Assembly: GCA_041739225.1 (NCBI GenBank)
Contig: JBGSOG010000094.1
Location: 1 to 36,698 of the forward strand
Direction: 5' to 3'
Source of the DNA: BOKV01 sp041739225
GTDB taxonomy: Bacteria; Pseudomonadota; Alphaproteobacteria; Rhizobiales; Rhizobiaceae
DNA length: 36,698 nucleotides
This document shows positions 8,544 through 17,910 of this stretch, piece by piece; the first letter of the stretch is position 1; each line of letters opens with the position of its first letter. Under the pieces are notes generated by a model, which was not told the DNA's origin, did no database searches, and worked only from the letters and a program-made list of their open reading frames with translations. Both the position numbers and the translations under genes were made by a program.

Positions 8544-9944
8544 TCATTCCATTGCCCCCATCGCAGAAACGTTTTCCAGCGACAGGACCGCGCTGCGAAA
8601 AGCGTCCCCGCGTTTCTCGAAATTCTGGTACTGGTCAAAACTGGCGCATGCTGGCGACAACAACACCACCGGCTCTGCGGCTTTGTCTTGCGCTGCATCT
8701 TTGGCAGCCTGGCGAACAGCAGCTTCAATCGTTTGCGAAATGACGAATGGCGCCTTGTCACCAATTGTCGCCGCAAAGGCAGGCGCTGCTTCGCCGACAA
8801 GGTAGGCCTTGGCAATTTTCGGGAAAAACCGTGCCAGCGGCTGGATGCCGCCTTCCTTGGCCAGGCCGCCGGCGATCCAGTAAATACGCTCGAAACTGGC
8901 AAGTGCCTTCTCGGTTGCATCAGCATTGGTGGCTTTGGAATCGTTGACATAGAGAACTTTGCCAGCCTTTCCGACCTGCTCCATGCGGTGGGCGAGCCCG
9001 GGAAAGCTGGCAAATCCGGCCATGATTTCGCCTTCGCTCAATCCGGCAGAAAAACAGGCCGCAAATGCCGCTGCCGCATTTTGTCCATTGTGCGCGCCGC
9101 GCAAGGCTGGTGCATTTGCCAGATCGGCGACTGTCGAAACAGCCCCCTTGCGCGAGTAAACCAACTTTCGCCCGTCCAGCCAGATGCCCTCATCGAGCCG
9201 GGATGCAGCCGAAATACGCAAAACATGGCGGCCCTTTGCCTGCAAGAAAGAGGCGATGGATGCCGAGTAATCATCGTCAACGCCAACAATGGCCGTTTCA
9301 CTGGCAGCTACAAGTCGTTCCTTGATGGCAGCGTAGTGAACCATGTCTCCATGCCGGTCCAGATGGTCCGGGGTCAGGTTGAGAAGAATGCCGATGGATG
9401 GATCAAGCGTTGGCGCAAGATCAATCTGGTACGAAGAACACTCGATCACATAATGGCGGTGCGCGACTGGCGGCTCCAGCGACAGGATCGCCGTGCCAAT
9501 GTTGCCACCCATCTGGACGTCACGACCTGCCGACCGCAGCACATGGGCAATCAGCGCGGTGGTCGTTGATTTTCCATTGGTCCCGGTAATGGCGATGAAG
9601 GGTGCAGCTTGCGCATGTTCGCGCCGCTCGCGGGCGAAAATCTCGATGTCGCCGATCACCGGAACATTCGCGGCTCTCGCCCGCTCCGCTGTCCAGTGAG
9701 GCCGGGGATGGGTCAGCGGCACCCCGGGCGAAAGCACCAGCGCTGCAAAATGCGTCAAATCCTGCTGGCGCAAATCGGCGGTTGGAATACCCGCCTCCTG
9801 CGCATTGGTTACCCGCTCCGGATTGTCGTCAAAGGCAACGATGTCCGCACCACCGGCAACAAGGGCAAGCGCAGTCGCCATTCCCGAGCCACCCAGCCCG
9901 AAAAGTGCAACGCGTTTTCCCTTGAAGGTGATGGCCGGGATCAT
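8544..9944 (-). CDS. murD: UDP-N-acetylmuramoyl-L-alanine--D-glutamate ligase
   Basis: MurD is a cytoplasmic ATP-dependent ligase that adds D-glutamate to UDP-MurNAc-L-Ala. The 466-residue protein starts with the UDP-binding VALFGLGGSGMATALAL, has the P-loop ITGTNGKSTTTA near 119-130, NLTPDHLDRHGDM, LRGAHNGQNAAAA, and the C-terminal YVNDSKATNADA with the lysine and aspartate that contact substrate in the family, then LLSPACASFDQY. It sits 12 bases after mraY and 30 bases before ftsW. An AGGT precedes the ATG by about ten bases, a weak ribosome site. Nothing is unusual in length or motifs. Confidence 0.97.
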   Translation of the reverse strand: MIPAITFKGKRVALFGLGGSGMATALALVAGGADIVAFDDNPERVTNAQEAGIPTADLRQQDLTHFAALVLSPGVPLTHPRPHWTAERARAANVPVIGDIEIFARERREHAQAAPFIAITGTNGKSTTTALIAHVLRSAGRDVQMGGNIGTAILSLEPPVAHRHYVIECSSYQIDLAPTLDPSIGILLNLTPDHLDRHGDMVHYAAIKERLVAASETAIVGVDDDYSASIASFLQAKGRHVLRISAASRLDEGIWLDGRKLVYSRKGAVSTVADLANAPALRGAHNGQNAAAAFAACFSAGLSEGEIMAGFASFPGLAHRMEQVGKAGKVLYVNDSKATNADATEKALASFERIYWIAGGLAKEGGIQPLARFFPKIAKAYLVGEAAPAFAATIGDKAPFVISQTIEAAVRQAAKDAAQDKAAEPVVLLSPACASFDQYQNFEKRGDAFRSAVLSLENVSAMGAME

Positions 9945-9956
9945 GTTTTCATTTAC

Positions 9957-11042
9957 CTATCGCAGCTTGAGTGTGGAAAGACCGGCCAGTGCCAGCATGA
10001 CTGCAATGATCCAGAACCGGATGACCACCTGGCTCTCGGTCCAGCCCTTCTTTTCGAAGTGATGGTGGATCGGTGCCATGCGGAAAACCCGCTTTCCGGT
10101 CATCTTGAATGAAGCCACCTGAATGATCACCGACAATGCTTCCATGACAAAAAGGCCGCCAACAATGCCAAGAACAATCTCGTGCTTGGTGGCAACTGCC
10201 GCTGTGCCGATCATCCCGCCAAGCGCCAGACTGCCCGTATCCCCCATGAAAATTGCAGCCGGCGGTGCGTTGAACCAAAGAAATCCGAGGCCTGCGCCAA
10301 TTACAGCGCCACAAATGACCGCGATTTCGCCGCTGCCTTGCACAAAATGGATCTGCAGGTATTCCGAGAAAACAAAATTGCCGGAGAGATAGGCAATCAG
10401 CCCGAACGATGCCGCCGCAATCATCACCGGGACGATCGCAAGTCCGTCGAGCCCGTCGGTCAGGTTTACCGCATTGCCGGCACCAACAATGATGAATGCA
10501 CCAAAAGGTACAAAGAACCATCCAAGGTTGATGAGCAGATCTTTAAAGAACGGAAAAGCCAGCATTCCGGAAAACTCGGGGGCGCTGGATCGCATGATTG
10601 CAATGCAGGCGATGCCGGCAATCGTGAACTCAAGCAACAGACGGATACGCCCGGAAAAGCCCTTGTGCGTTGCCTTGGTAACCTTCAAATAGTCATCGTA
10701 AAATCCGATGGCACCAAAGCCGACGGTTACCAGCACCACGATCCAGACGTATGCACTGGAAAGATTTGCCCACAACAGGGCCGAAACAAGCACGCCCGAC
10801 AATATCATCAGGCCGCCCATCGTCGGAGTTCCGGCTTTGGCGAAGTGCGTCTCTGGACCATCAGCGCGGATTGGTTGTCCTTTGCCCTGGCGCAGTCTCA
10901 GCGAGGCAATCATCGGTTTGCCAAACAGGAAAACAAAAAACGCCGCTGTCACCAGCGCCGCAACGGTGCGGAACGTGATGTACCGAAACAGGTTGAAAAA
11001 CGAGATGTCTGCCGACAATTGCTGGGAGAGGTAAAAAAGCAT
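9957..11042 (-). CDS. mraY: Phospho-MurNAc-pentapeptide translocase
   Basis: MraY is an integral membrane enzyme that moves phospho-MurNAc-pentapeptide from UDP to undecaprenyl phosphate, forming lipid I. The 361-residue protein has about ten transmembrane helices. Its catalytic features are the GFYDDYLKV pair of aspartates near 116-117, GNAVNLTDGLDGLA near 190-202, FMGDTGSLALGG with the aspartate near 268, and the HHHFEKKGW triple histidine near 326-328. The open frame extends 15 codons further, but the ATG at 11042 has AGGAG about 5 bases upstream and begins with the usual MLFYL. murF ends 7 bases upstream and murD starts 12 bases downstream. Confidence 0.97.
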   Translation of the reverse strand: MLFYLSQQLSADISFFNLFRYITFRTVAALVTAAFFVFLFGKPMIASLRLRQGKGQPIRADGPETHFAKAGTPTMGGLMILSGVLVSALLWANLSSAYVWIVVLVTVGFGAIGFYDDYLKVTKATHKGFSGRIRLLLEFTIAGIACIAIMRSSAPEFSGMLAFPFFKDLLINLGWFFVPFGAFIIVGAGNAVNLTDGLDGLAIVPVMIAAASFGLIAYLSGNFVFSEYLQIHFVQGSGEIAVICGAVIGAGLGFLWFNAPPAAIFMGDTGSLALGGMIGTAAVATKHEIVLGIVGGLFVMEALSVIIQVASFKMTGKRVFRMAPIHHHFEKKGWTESQVVIRFWIIAVMLALAGLSTLKLR

Positions 11043-11049
11043 GGTTCTC

Positions 11050-12483
11050 CTACTGCGCCGCAGCCTCCCGGGCTGAATGCGCTTCAATCAGGGTTTGGAC
11101 AACACCGGGGAATCGGGTGCCCTTCGAAGCTTTCAGCATGATTACATCGCCGTCCTTGAGCGTTGCTGCAAGCTGGTCTGCAAGGCCGGTCGCATCTGGC
11201 AAATGCCCTGCCAATTTTTCGGGCGGCAATTCCGGCGCAAGGGCCGCCATGTCCTTGCCCACCAGAAACACCAAGTCCAGATTGGCGTCAGCAATCGGCT
11301 TGCCGAGCGCCTTGTGCAATTTGGCTGAGGTCTGCCCCAGTTCCAGCATGTCTCCGAGCACTGCGATGCGCCGGCCTTTGGCCTTGATATCGCCCAGAAC
11401 TCTCAGTGCAGCTTCCATTGAACCAGGGTTTGCATTGTAGCTTTCATCTACCAACAGGGCCGATCCTTCCGCCAGCACCAGAGTGTGCCGCCGTCCCCTG
11501 CCCGCTTCGGCAACAACGTTTTTCAATGCCGCAGCTGCCGCTTGCAGATCTACCCCGCACAACATTGCAGCCCCGACCACCGCCAGCGAATTGACTGCCT
11601 GATGCTCCCCGGCAACAGGCAGTTCATATTCGAGTTTCTTTCCGTCAAAGACCGCACAAACACGCGATCCACCGGCATTTTGCTCCAGCGATTCAAGCCG
11701 GAATTCCGCACCCTTTTTGGCACCAAAGCCCTTCAGGTGTTCGACGCCCGCCGCCGCCGCCATTTTCTTCAGCAGCGCGAACTGCTTCACATCGCGGTTG
11801 ACCACTGCCGTACCACCTTCAGCCAAACCACTGAAAATCTCGCCCTTTGCGCGGGCAATATCGTCAAGTGAAGCAAAGCTCCCCAGATGTGCCGGCGCAA
11901 TCGTGGTGATAATCGCCACATTCGGGCGCACCATGGCGACGAGAGGGGTGATCTCACCGGCATGGTTCATCCCGATTTCAAAAACCCCGAAATCGGCATC
12001 TGCCGGCATGCGCGCCAGTGTCAGCGGCACACCCCAATGATTGTTGAACGAGGCAGCCGAAGCATGCACCTTGCCAAATGGTGAAAGTACGGTTCGCAGC
12101 ATTTCCTTGGTCGTGGTTTTTCCCGCGCTGCCGGTAACGGCTATGATACGGCCATGGCAGCGGTTGCGGGCTGCCATGCCCAGCTTCTCCATTGCAACCA
12201 GCACATCGGCGACCACCAGCAATGGCATGCGCAAGGCACCAAACATTACCAGCCTGGCTTCGGCAACGATTGCCACCGCCGCGCCAGATTTCATCGCCTG
12301 GTTGACGAAGTCATGCCCGTCATTGGTTTCGCCCTTGATGGCAAAAAAAGCTTCTCCCGGCTTGACCGTCCGCGTGTCGATGGAAATGCCGGTGATCTCT
12401 CGCGGCATGGTGCCAAACGGCCTTGCGTCCATTGCCGCAATCATTTCTTCGACTTGCCACAAAGGGTTCGGTTGGGCACTCAT
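11050..12483 (-). CDS. murF: UDP-MurNAc-tripeptide--D-alanyl-D-alanine ligase
   Basis: MurF attaches the D-Ala-D-Ala dipeptide made by Ddl, completing the UDP-MurNAc-pentapeptide. The 477-residue Mur ligase has the N-terminal GISIDTRTVKPGEAFFA, the P-loop AVTGSAGKTTTKEML near 115-129, FEIGMNHAGEI, AHLGSFASLD, and the C-terminal VDESYNANPGSMEAAL and LGDMLELG blocks typical of MurF. Its ATG overlaps the murE stop by four bases (ATGA), and mraY follows after 7 bases, so it lies inside a tightly packed operon. Confidence 0.97.
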   Translation of the reverse strand: MSAQPNPLWQVEEMIAAMDARPFGTMPREITGISIDTRTVKPGEAFFAIKGETNDGHDFVNQAMKSGAAVAIVAEARLVMFGALRMPLLVVADVLVAMEKLGMAARNRCHGRIIAVTGSAGKTTTKEMLRTVLSPFGKVHASAASFNNHWGVPLTLARMPADADFGVFEIGMNHAGEITPLVAMVRPNVAIITTIAPAHLGSFASLDDIARAKGEIFSGLAEGGTAVVNRDVKQFALLKKMAAAAGVEHLKGFGAKKGAEFRLESLEQNAGGSRVCAVFDGKKLEYELPVAGEHQAVNSLAVVGAAMLCGVDLQAAAAALKNVVAEAGRGRRHTLVLAEGSALLVDESYNANPGSMEAALRVLGDIKAKGRRIAVLGDMLELGQTSAKLHKALGKPIADANLDLVFLVGKDMAALAPELPPEKLAGHLPDATGLADQLAATLKDGDVIMLKASKGTRFPGVVQTLIEAHSAREAAAQ

Positions 12484-13955
12484 GTGCGGCCACCGACGTG
12501 CCGCAGGGCCTCGCGTGCCACATCATGATCGGAAAACGGCAAGGTCACGTCTCCGAAGATCTGGCCTTCCTCATGGCCCTTGCCGGCAATCACCAGCGCA
12601 TCTCCCGCCTTGAGTTCCGCGATGGCAGTCTCGATCGCCTCGCGCCGGTCGCCGATTTCGCAGGCCTGCGGGCAACCCACCATGACAGCCGCCCTTATGT
12701 CCTGCGGCTGTTCGGTGCGCGGATTGTCGTCGGTGACAATGACCTTATCGGCAAGCCGTGCCGAAACTTCACCCATGATCGGCCGTTTGCCGGGATCGCG
12801 ATCCCCGCCGCAGCCAAAAACGATCACCAGTTTTCCGGTGGTAAACGGTCGCAGTGACTTGAGAACCTGAGCCATTGCATCAGGTTTGTGGGCGTAATCC
12901 ACGTAAACAGGCGAACCGTCTTTCGTCGATCCGACCAGCTCAAGTCTGCCTTTTGCACCCTTGATTTGCTCAAGCGCTGAAATGGCGGTTTGTGGCTTGC
13001 TGCCAGTGGCTATCGCCATCGCAGCGGCTACCAGTGCATTGGCAATCTGGAAATCACCTGCAAGCGGAAAATCGATCCGGAAAATTTCATCGTCAAAATG
13101 GATTTCCGCGGTTTGACGAAAGCGCTCGTGTTCGACCCGCTTGAGTGCGAGATACGCGCCCTGCCGACCCACGGTCAACGGCAGCCGTCCGGCAGCCTTT
13201 GTTGCTGCAATGGCTTTTTCCGACCATTCGTCATCGGCAAAAATCACTGCCGGACCACCGCGAGGAAGAAGTTCGCTCAGCAGCCGCATCTTGGCGTTGA
13301 AGTAGTGTTCAACCGTTGGATGGTAGTCCATGTGGTCACGGCCAAGATTGGTGAATGCGCCAACCGACAAGCGCACACCATCCAGGCGAAACTGGTCGAG
13401 CCCGTGCGAGGATGCTTCCATCGCCGCGTGCGTCACGCCTTCGCCAGCAAGCTCGTCCAGCACACGGTGAAGCTCCACCGGATCCGGTGTGGTCAGGCTG
13501 CCATATTCATCGCGCCCCGGCGCCGCGATGCCGGTAGTGCCGATTGAAGCCGCCGCTTTGCCTTCCTGCTCCCAAATCTGGCGCAAAAAGGCAGCAACGG
13601 AGGTTTTGCCTGCCGTGCCGGTGACTGCCGCCATGATTTGCGGCTGGCGTGGATGAAAGCGCGCCGCCATTTTCGCCAATGCGAGTCGCGGTTCAGCGGC
13701 TGTTACAACCAGCGTGCCCTGCGGCAGTCCTGCATCGTCTTTGGCCAGAACCGCGACCGCTCCACGCTTGACGGCGTCTTCAGCAAATTTTATCCCGTCG
13801 GTTTTCGAGCCGTGCAGGGCGGCGAAAAGAAAACCGGGACCCACTTTGCGCGAGTCAGCGGTAATGCCGGTGATTTCCGTTGATGCGGCACCAGCCCGGT
13901 AAATTGCATCTTGGCCAACGAGTTTGCCCAGTTCAATCAACGCTGCGTTCCCCAA
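12480..13955 (-). CDS. murE: UDP-MurNAc-L-alanyl-D-glutamate--2,6-diaminopimelate ligase
   Basis: MurE adds the third stem residue. The motif DNPR near 410-413 is the mark of enzymes that use meso-diaminopimelate rather than lysine, so the cell wall is of the Gram-negative DAP type. Other features are GITADSRKVGPGFLFAAL, the P-loop TGTAGKTSVAAFL near 112-124, TNLGRDHMDYHP, VDYAHKPDA, and IAGKGHEEGQ. The first possible start is a TTG at 13955 with no good ribosome site. A second TTG five codons in, at 13940, has GGGGA 8 bases upstream and may be the true start. ftsI ends 63 bases upstream, the largest gap in the first half of the cluster. Confidence 0.96.
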   Translation of the reverse strand: MGNAALIELGKLVGQDAIYRAGAASTEITGITADSRKVGPGFLFAALHGSKTDGIKFAEDAVKRGAVAVLAKDDAGLPQGTLVVTAAEPRLALAKMAARFHPRQPQIMAAVTGTAGKTSVAAFLRQIWEQEGKAAASIGTTGIAAPGRDEYGSLTTPDPVELHRVLDELAGEGVTHAAMEASSHGLDQFRLDGVRLSVGAFTNLGRDHMDYHPTVEHYFNAKMRLLSELLPRGGPAVIFADDEWSEKAIAATKAAGRLPLTVGRQGAYLALKRVEHERFRQTAEIHFDDEIFRIDFPLAGDFQIANALVAAAMAIATGSKPQTAISALEQIKGAKGRLELVGSTKDGSPVYVDYAHKPDAMAQVLKSLRPFTTGKLVIVFGCGGDRDPGKRPIMGEVSARLADKVIVTDDNPRTEQPQDIRAAVMVGCPQACEIGDRREAIETAIAELKAGDALVIAGKGHEEGQIFGDVTLPFSDHDVAREALRHVGGRT

Positions 13956-14018
13956 TATCCCGAATCAGGCGACGACAATCCCACTCACGCTCTAACGCCG
14001 GTCGCCGCCAAAATCCAT

Positions 14019-15737
14019 TCAGCGCGAAACCAGCACCGGTTCGGCCTCTTCGGCAAAGACCGGTTGCACGCCCAGCACTGCTGCTGAACGACGAATGATA
14101 TTGCTTACCATTGGTGCAGCATTAAGACCGGCGGTAGCTGCATCCTTGCCTTCTTCGGGCTTGGGCTCGTCGATGATGACGAGCACCACATATTGCGGGT
14201 CATGGATCGGAAACGCCGCCAGGAACGCGTTGAACCGCTTGTCAGACGAGTAGCGCTTGCCGACAACTTTTTCCGCCGTACCGGTTTTGCCGCCAACATC
14301 ATACCCTTCCACGCCGGCCCGTTTGCCTGAACCTTTTTCGACATTCATCTGCATGAGCATGCGCATGGAGTCGCTGGTTTTCTTGCTGACAACTTGCCGC
14401 GAAATCGCATCGGCCTGTTCTTGCGTTCTGGGGAACAATGTGGGCGAAATCAGCTTGCCGCCGTTCAGCAATGCCGCTGCCGCCACCGCTGTCTGCAAGG
14501 GTGTGGTGGTGACACCATGGCCATAAGAAATGGTCACTGAATTGATCTTCTTCCATTGCGCCGGCTCGGATGGGGTCCCAATCTCGAAAGCAGGCAGATC
14601 AAAGCTCATCCTGTCGAGCAGTCCGATGCGGCGAAGAAACTCCCTGTGCGCTTCGACACCGACAGCATCGGCCATTTTTGCCGTTCCGATGTTTGAAGAG
14701 TATATGAACACTTCCGGCACAGTGAGTATCCGCTTTTTGCCGTGGAAATCATTGATGGTGAAACCAGCGATTTTCAGCGGGCGGGAAGCATCAAAAGTGT
14801 CGTCCATGCTGACTTTGCCGCTGTCGAGGGCCATAGCCGTTGTAAAGGTCTTGAAGGTGGATCCCATTTCAAACAGGCCGGCCGACATGCGGTTCAGCCG
14901 GTCGGGCTTCATTGCATCCACAGGTTTGTTCGGGTCGTAGTCAGGCAGCGAGACCAATGCAACAACTTCGCCGGTGCGCGCGTTGAGGACCACAGCCCCC
15001 GCTGCTATCGCCTGATAACGGTCCATGCCCTTCTCAAGCTCATCGCGAACAAAATGTTGAACCCGCAAATCTATTGACAGCTTGACCGGCTCCAGCGGCT
15101 GCTGGGTGGTCAGGCCGGCATTGCGCAAATCGCGCAAGCCCCTGTCGTCTATGTAGCGTTCCATACCGGCGATCCCGGTATTGTCGACATCAACCAGCCC
15201 GACAATGTGCGAACTGATCTCGCCCTTTGGGTAGAACCGCCGGGTTTCACGTTTGAAGCCGATGCCCGGAATGCCGAGCGCCAGGATTTGGCTTTGCTGC
15301 GCTGGCGTCAATTCACGCTTGAGCCAAACGAAGCCGGCTTTGGAGCTGAGCCGGCGGTGCGCGCTCTCGGCGTCAAAATCCGGCAAGACCGTTGCCAGTT
15401 GTTCCACCGCTTCGTCTACATCGACAAGCCGCCGAGGCTCGGCAAACAGCGAGGCGGTGTTGATGTCTGTCGCCAGCGTCACGCCATTGCGGTCGATCAG
15501 ATCGGGACGCCGCGCTGCTATGGTTGTATCGGTTCGCATCAAAATGGATGTGGCACCGGGATCAAGGATGCCGAACCATACGAGCCTTCCGCATATCAAC
15601 AGGTAAACCGCGCAAACAAAGATCATGGCGAGCGTTATGCGCGAACGCGCCTGCGACAGCGCGGTTGCCCCTGCTCCCTGAAACCGCAACCGGCTGGCCA
15701 TGTAGCCGCCGTCTTCACCAGCCACTGAATCGCTCAT
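14019..15737 (-). CDS. ftsI: Septal peptidoglycan transpeptidase, penicillin-binding protein 3
   Basis: FtsI is the class B penicillin-binding protein that cross-links septal peptidoglycan in complex with FtsW. The 572-residue protein has a single N-terminal membrane anchor (about 35-55), a dimerisation/pedestal region with ARRPDLIDRNGVTLA, and a periplasmic transpeptidase domain. Its three catalytic motifs are Ser293-Thr-Phe-Lys296, the SSN triad at 347-349, and Lys484-Thr-Gly within GGKTGTAEK. The start overlaps the stop of ftsL by four bases. It reads like the rhizobial form, with an N-terminal cytoplasmic tail of about 30 residues. Confidence 0.96.
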   Translation of the reverse strand: MSDSVAGEDGGYMASRLRFQGAGATALSQARSRITLAMIFVCAVYLLICGRLVWFGILDPGATSILMRTDTTIAARRPDLIDRNGVTLATDINTASLFAEPRRLVDVDEAVEQLATVLPDFDAESAHRRLSSKAGFVWLKRELTPAQQSQILALGIPGIGFKRETRRFYPKGEISSHIVGLVDVDNTGIAGMERYIDDRGLRDLRNAGLTTQQPLEPVKLSIDLRVQHFVRDELEKGMDRYQAIAAGAVVLNARTGEVVALVSLPDYDPNKPVDAMKPDRLNRMSAGLFEMGSTFKTFTTAMALDSGKVSMDDTFDASRPLKIAGFTINDFHGKKRILTVPEVFIYSSNIGTAKMADAVGVEAHREFLRRIGLLDRMSFDLPAFEIGTPSEPAQWKKINSVTISYGHGVTTTPLQTAVAAAALLNGGKLISPTLFPRTQEQADAISRQVVSKKTSDSMRMLMQMNVEKGSGKRAGVEGYDVGGKTGTAEKVVGKRYSSDKRFNAFLAAFPIHDPQYVVLVIIDEPKPEEGKDAATAGLNAAPMVSNIIRRSAAVLGVQPVFAEEAEPVLVSR

Positions 15738-16135
15738 TCGATTTCTTCGCCCGCCTGTTCGTCTCGTTCCCGTTTCACCGAGCCGGTGACATTTGCCGGA
15801 TCGCTGGCGACACCCGCGCTTTGCCCATCAATGGGTGGAAGAATGTCGGGTACTTTTTCCGGCACCTTGTCGATGGTCACGATCTGCCGTGGCTGCAACG
15901 GCTCAAGACCCAGTTCCTGGCTGTGCCGGGCAACCAGCTTTTCAAGACGATCCGGACTTGTCAGCAATCCCCAGTCGGCTCGCAGGATTTCCATCGCCTC
16001 GCGTTCAATCCGGATTTGCGTTTCGAGTGCCTCAACCCGCGCGACCGAATTTTCAGCGTCATGCTTGACCTTGAACGTCCAGCCGGCAGTGGCGACCAAC
16101 GCCGCAACCATGACCACATCAAGCGTCCTGACCAT
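15734..16135 (-). CDS. ftsL: Cell division protein FtsL
   Basis: This 133-residue bitopic protein has the FtsL layout: a very short cytoplasmic start, one membrane helix (about 4-20, VVMVAALVATAGWTFKV), a predicted coiled coil (about 25-55), and the conserved alphaproteobacterial stretch LRADWGLLTSPDRLEKL. FtsL joins FtsB/DivIC and FtsQ in activating FtsWI at the septum. The sequence is divergent as usual for FtsL, so the call leans on the position between rsmH and ftsI and on topology. The ATG at 16135 has GGGAGG 5 bases upstream, which outranks longer in-frame possibilities. It overlaps the end of rsmH by 17 bases. The tail after residue 95 is proline-rich and charged. Confidence 0.88.
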   Translation of the reverse strand: MVRTLDVVMVAALVATAGWTFKVKHDAENSVARVEALETQIRIEREAMEILRADWGLLTSPDRLEKLVARHSQELGLEPLQPRQIVTIDKVPEKVPDILPPIDGQSAGVASDPANVTGSVKRERDEQAGEEIE

Positions 16136-17192
16136 GTCTGCCTCCCGTGCCGGATGATCCCAACGATCGCAGTGAAACGAGGTTGGGCAATTTGTATGCC
16201 GTCCAGTCTTCCGTGAAGGCTGGCGCAGCAGTGCGGATACCCCACCGCAGTTTGGCTGAGCGCGCCCGGGGATTGCGCTGCGCTTCGCCATCGGTAGCCG
16301 CTATCGCGCCACGCTTTTCACAATGAAAACTGGGCTCGACGCGGTGGGTCGCCGGCAGGTGGCGGGATCCGCTGGCACCGCCGATGCGCTCTGCCAGGAA
16401 TCGCTTGACGATCCGGTCTTCCAGCGAATGAAAGGTTACGACCACCAAACGCCCGCCATCGCGCAACAACCGTTCCGCCGCCGAAAGTGCCGCCGCCAAC
16501 TCCTCAAGTTCGCCATTGACGAAAATACGCAGGCCTTGAAACGTTCGCGTGGCTGGATGAATACGGTCGCCAGGCGCACGGCCAACCGCCTTCTCGACAA
16601 CCTGCGCAAGATCAAGCGTGCCCTCGAACAACCGCTCGGCCCGCCGCTCAGCGATGGCCCGCGCCACGCGCGGCGCATGGTTTTCCTCGCCCAATATGCC
16701 GATGATGCGCAGCAAATCGTTTTGACCCGCGCGGTTTACCACATCGGCAGCCGTCGGGCCTTCACTGCCCATGCGCATGTCGAGCGGCCCGTCCTTGCGA
16801 AATGAAAAGCCGCGCTCGGCTTCATCCAGCTGCATCGATGAAACGCCGATATCGAGTACCACGCCGTCGACACTTTCGATGCCTTGGGATGCCGCCAGAT
16901 CGTCCAGCTTGCCGAACCGGCCATGCACCAGCTTCAGTCTTCCATCGCTTGCCGCCACCATCGTCCGCCCGCCAGCAATGGCCGAAGGGTCACGGTCAAT
17001 GCCGAGCACATTGGCCTGCCTGTCGAGTATGGCCCGTGAGTAGCCGCCCGCACCGAAAGTGGCGTCAACGATCCAGCTGCCAGCACGCGGCGCCAGTGCC
17101 TCAAGGACCTCGTCGAGCATGACGGGAACATGCCCGGTTCGGGTAACCTCAAGGGCTTCGCCCGCTGTCCCATTTGCGCTGCGGCGGGTCAT
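16119..17192 (-). CDS. rsmH: 16S rRNA (cytosine-1402-N4)-methyltransferase
   Basis: RsmH (MraW) methylates N4 of C1402 in 16S rRNA near the decoding centre, using S-adenosylmethionine. The 357-residue protein has GHVPVMLDEVLEAL at the N-terminus, the SAM-binding DATFGAGGYSRAIL near 43-56, VLDIGVSSMQLDEAERGFSF, the helical insert, and GRLVVVTFHSLEDRIVKRFL, followed by NPRARSAKLR. The ATG at 17192 overlaps the mraZ stop by four bases and has AGGGG about 9 bases upstream. The open frame runs further upstream inside mraZ but without conserved sequence. mraZ-rsmH is the standard start of the dcw series. Confidence 0.96.
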   Translation of the reverse strand: MTRRSANGTAGEALEVTRTGHVPVMLDEVLEALAPRAGSWIVDATFGAGGYSRAILDRQANVLGIDRDPSAIAGGRTMVAASDGRLKLVHGRFGKLDDLAASQGIESVDGVVLDIGVSSMQLDEAERGFSFRKDGPLDMRMGSEGPTAADVVNRAGQNDLLRIIGILGEENHAPRVARAIAERRAERLFEGTLDLAQVVEKAVGRAPGDRIHPATRTFQGLRIFVNGELEELAAALSAAERLLRDGGRLVVVTFHSLEDRIVKRFLAERIGGASGSRHLPATHRVEPSFHCEKRGAIAATDGEAQRNPRARSAKLRWGIRTAAPAFTEDWTAYKLPNLVSLRSLGSSGTGGRHGQDA

Positions 17193-17665
17193 GGTCGCTC
17201 GCCCCTGTCCGGCGACCCCAGCGTTCCCACAGACCCAAGCGAACGTCGCATTTCGGCAACGCGCGCCCGTGCGCCGGTCCTGTACGCATCGTACCTTGAC
17301 GGTTCCCACATCCAGAAAGAATGGCCCCGGCCTTCGAACAGCACCTGCTCGCCAATGCCGGTATGCTCCCGCAGCCGGTCGCTGATCTGGATGCGGCCTT
17401 CGCCGTCCAGTTTCAGGTCAAGCGCATCCCCGAGAATGTAGTGGGCCCAGTCTTCATAAGCCTGGCTGAACGGATCAAGGGCCTCCAGCCGCGTCTCGTA
17501 CTGGCGCATCATTGCCTTGCCGCCTGCTTCGATCACTGGATGATCGATGGACAAAAGGCCGCGCAACACGCTCTCCCCACCCAATGCCGACCTGAAGGAC
17601 GCCGGGATCGAAACCCGTCCCTTCTTGTCGACGTTGTTGATTGTGTTTGAGGCGAAACGATCCAT
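17189..17665 (-). CDS. mraZ: Transcriptional regulator MraZ
   Basis: MraZ is a ring-forming DNA-binding protein with two AbrB/SpoVT-like domains that binds repeats upstream of its own operon and in E. coli represses the dcw genes. The 158-residue protein has the N-terminal copy NNVDKKGRVSIPASFR and a second copy with LKLDGEGRIQISDRLREHTGI, then FEGRGHSFWMWEPSRY. The start is the ATG at 17665, the usual MDRF-type beginning, preceded by a weak GGGA. The longer frame to 17749 lacks conserved residues. It is the first gene of the dcw operon. A series of TGGG boxes about 155-200 bases upstream probably serves autoregulation. Confidence 0.95.
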   Translation of the reverse strand: MDRFASNTINNVDKKGRVSIPASFRSALGGESVLRGLLSIDHPVIEAGGKAMMRQYETRLEALDPFSQAYEDWAHYILGDALDLKLDGEGRIQISDRLREHTGIGEQVLFEGRGHSFWMWEPSRYDAYRTGARARVAEMRRSLGSVGTLGSPDRGERP

Positions 17666-17821
17666 TTTTCCCGCTGCTTTGCTGCAAGTCGAAGCAAACC
17701 GGACGCGCCATCGCGGCAATTTGCGAAAATCCTGGACATTTCCCGGCACACAAAATCCAGCAAAAGCCGGAAATCAGGCCGCACACACACCGCAAACGCC
17801 ACACGGAATGTCCCTGCATTT

Positions 17822-17865
17822 TGGGATAACATGGGAAAATTTGGTTATCAACAGATTGATTTGGG
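17822..17865 (-). promoter_or_regulatory. MraZ-type operator boxes over a likely mraZ promoter
   Basis: Read on the plus strand, TGGG occurs at 17822, 17832 and 17862, with a degenerate TGGT at 17842, all in the same 10-base phase. TGGGN repeats spaced by five bases are the known MraZ site in E. coli. On the minus strand the boxes cover a candidate promoter: TTGATA at 17851-17846, a 17-base spacer, and TATCCC at 17828-17823 with an upstream TG (extended -10). Transcription would begin near 17816. That binding represses the operon is inference from the family. Confidence 0.7.
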
Positions 17866-17910
17866 AAAATGAACCACTTTGCCGATCAAGGTAAAGATGC
17901 GCGCCAAATG

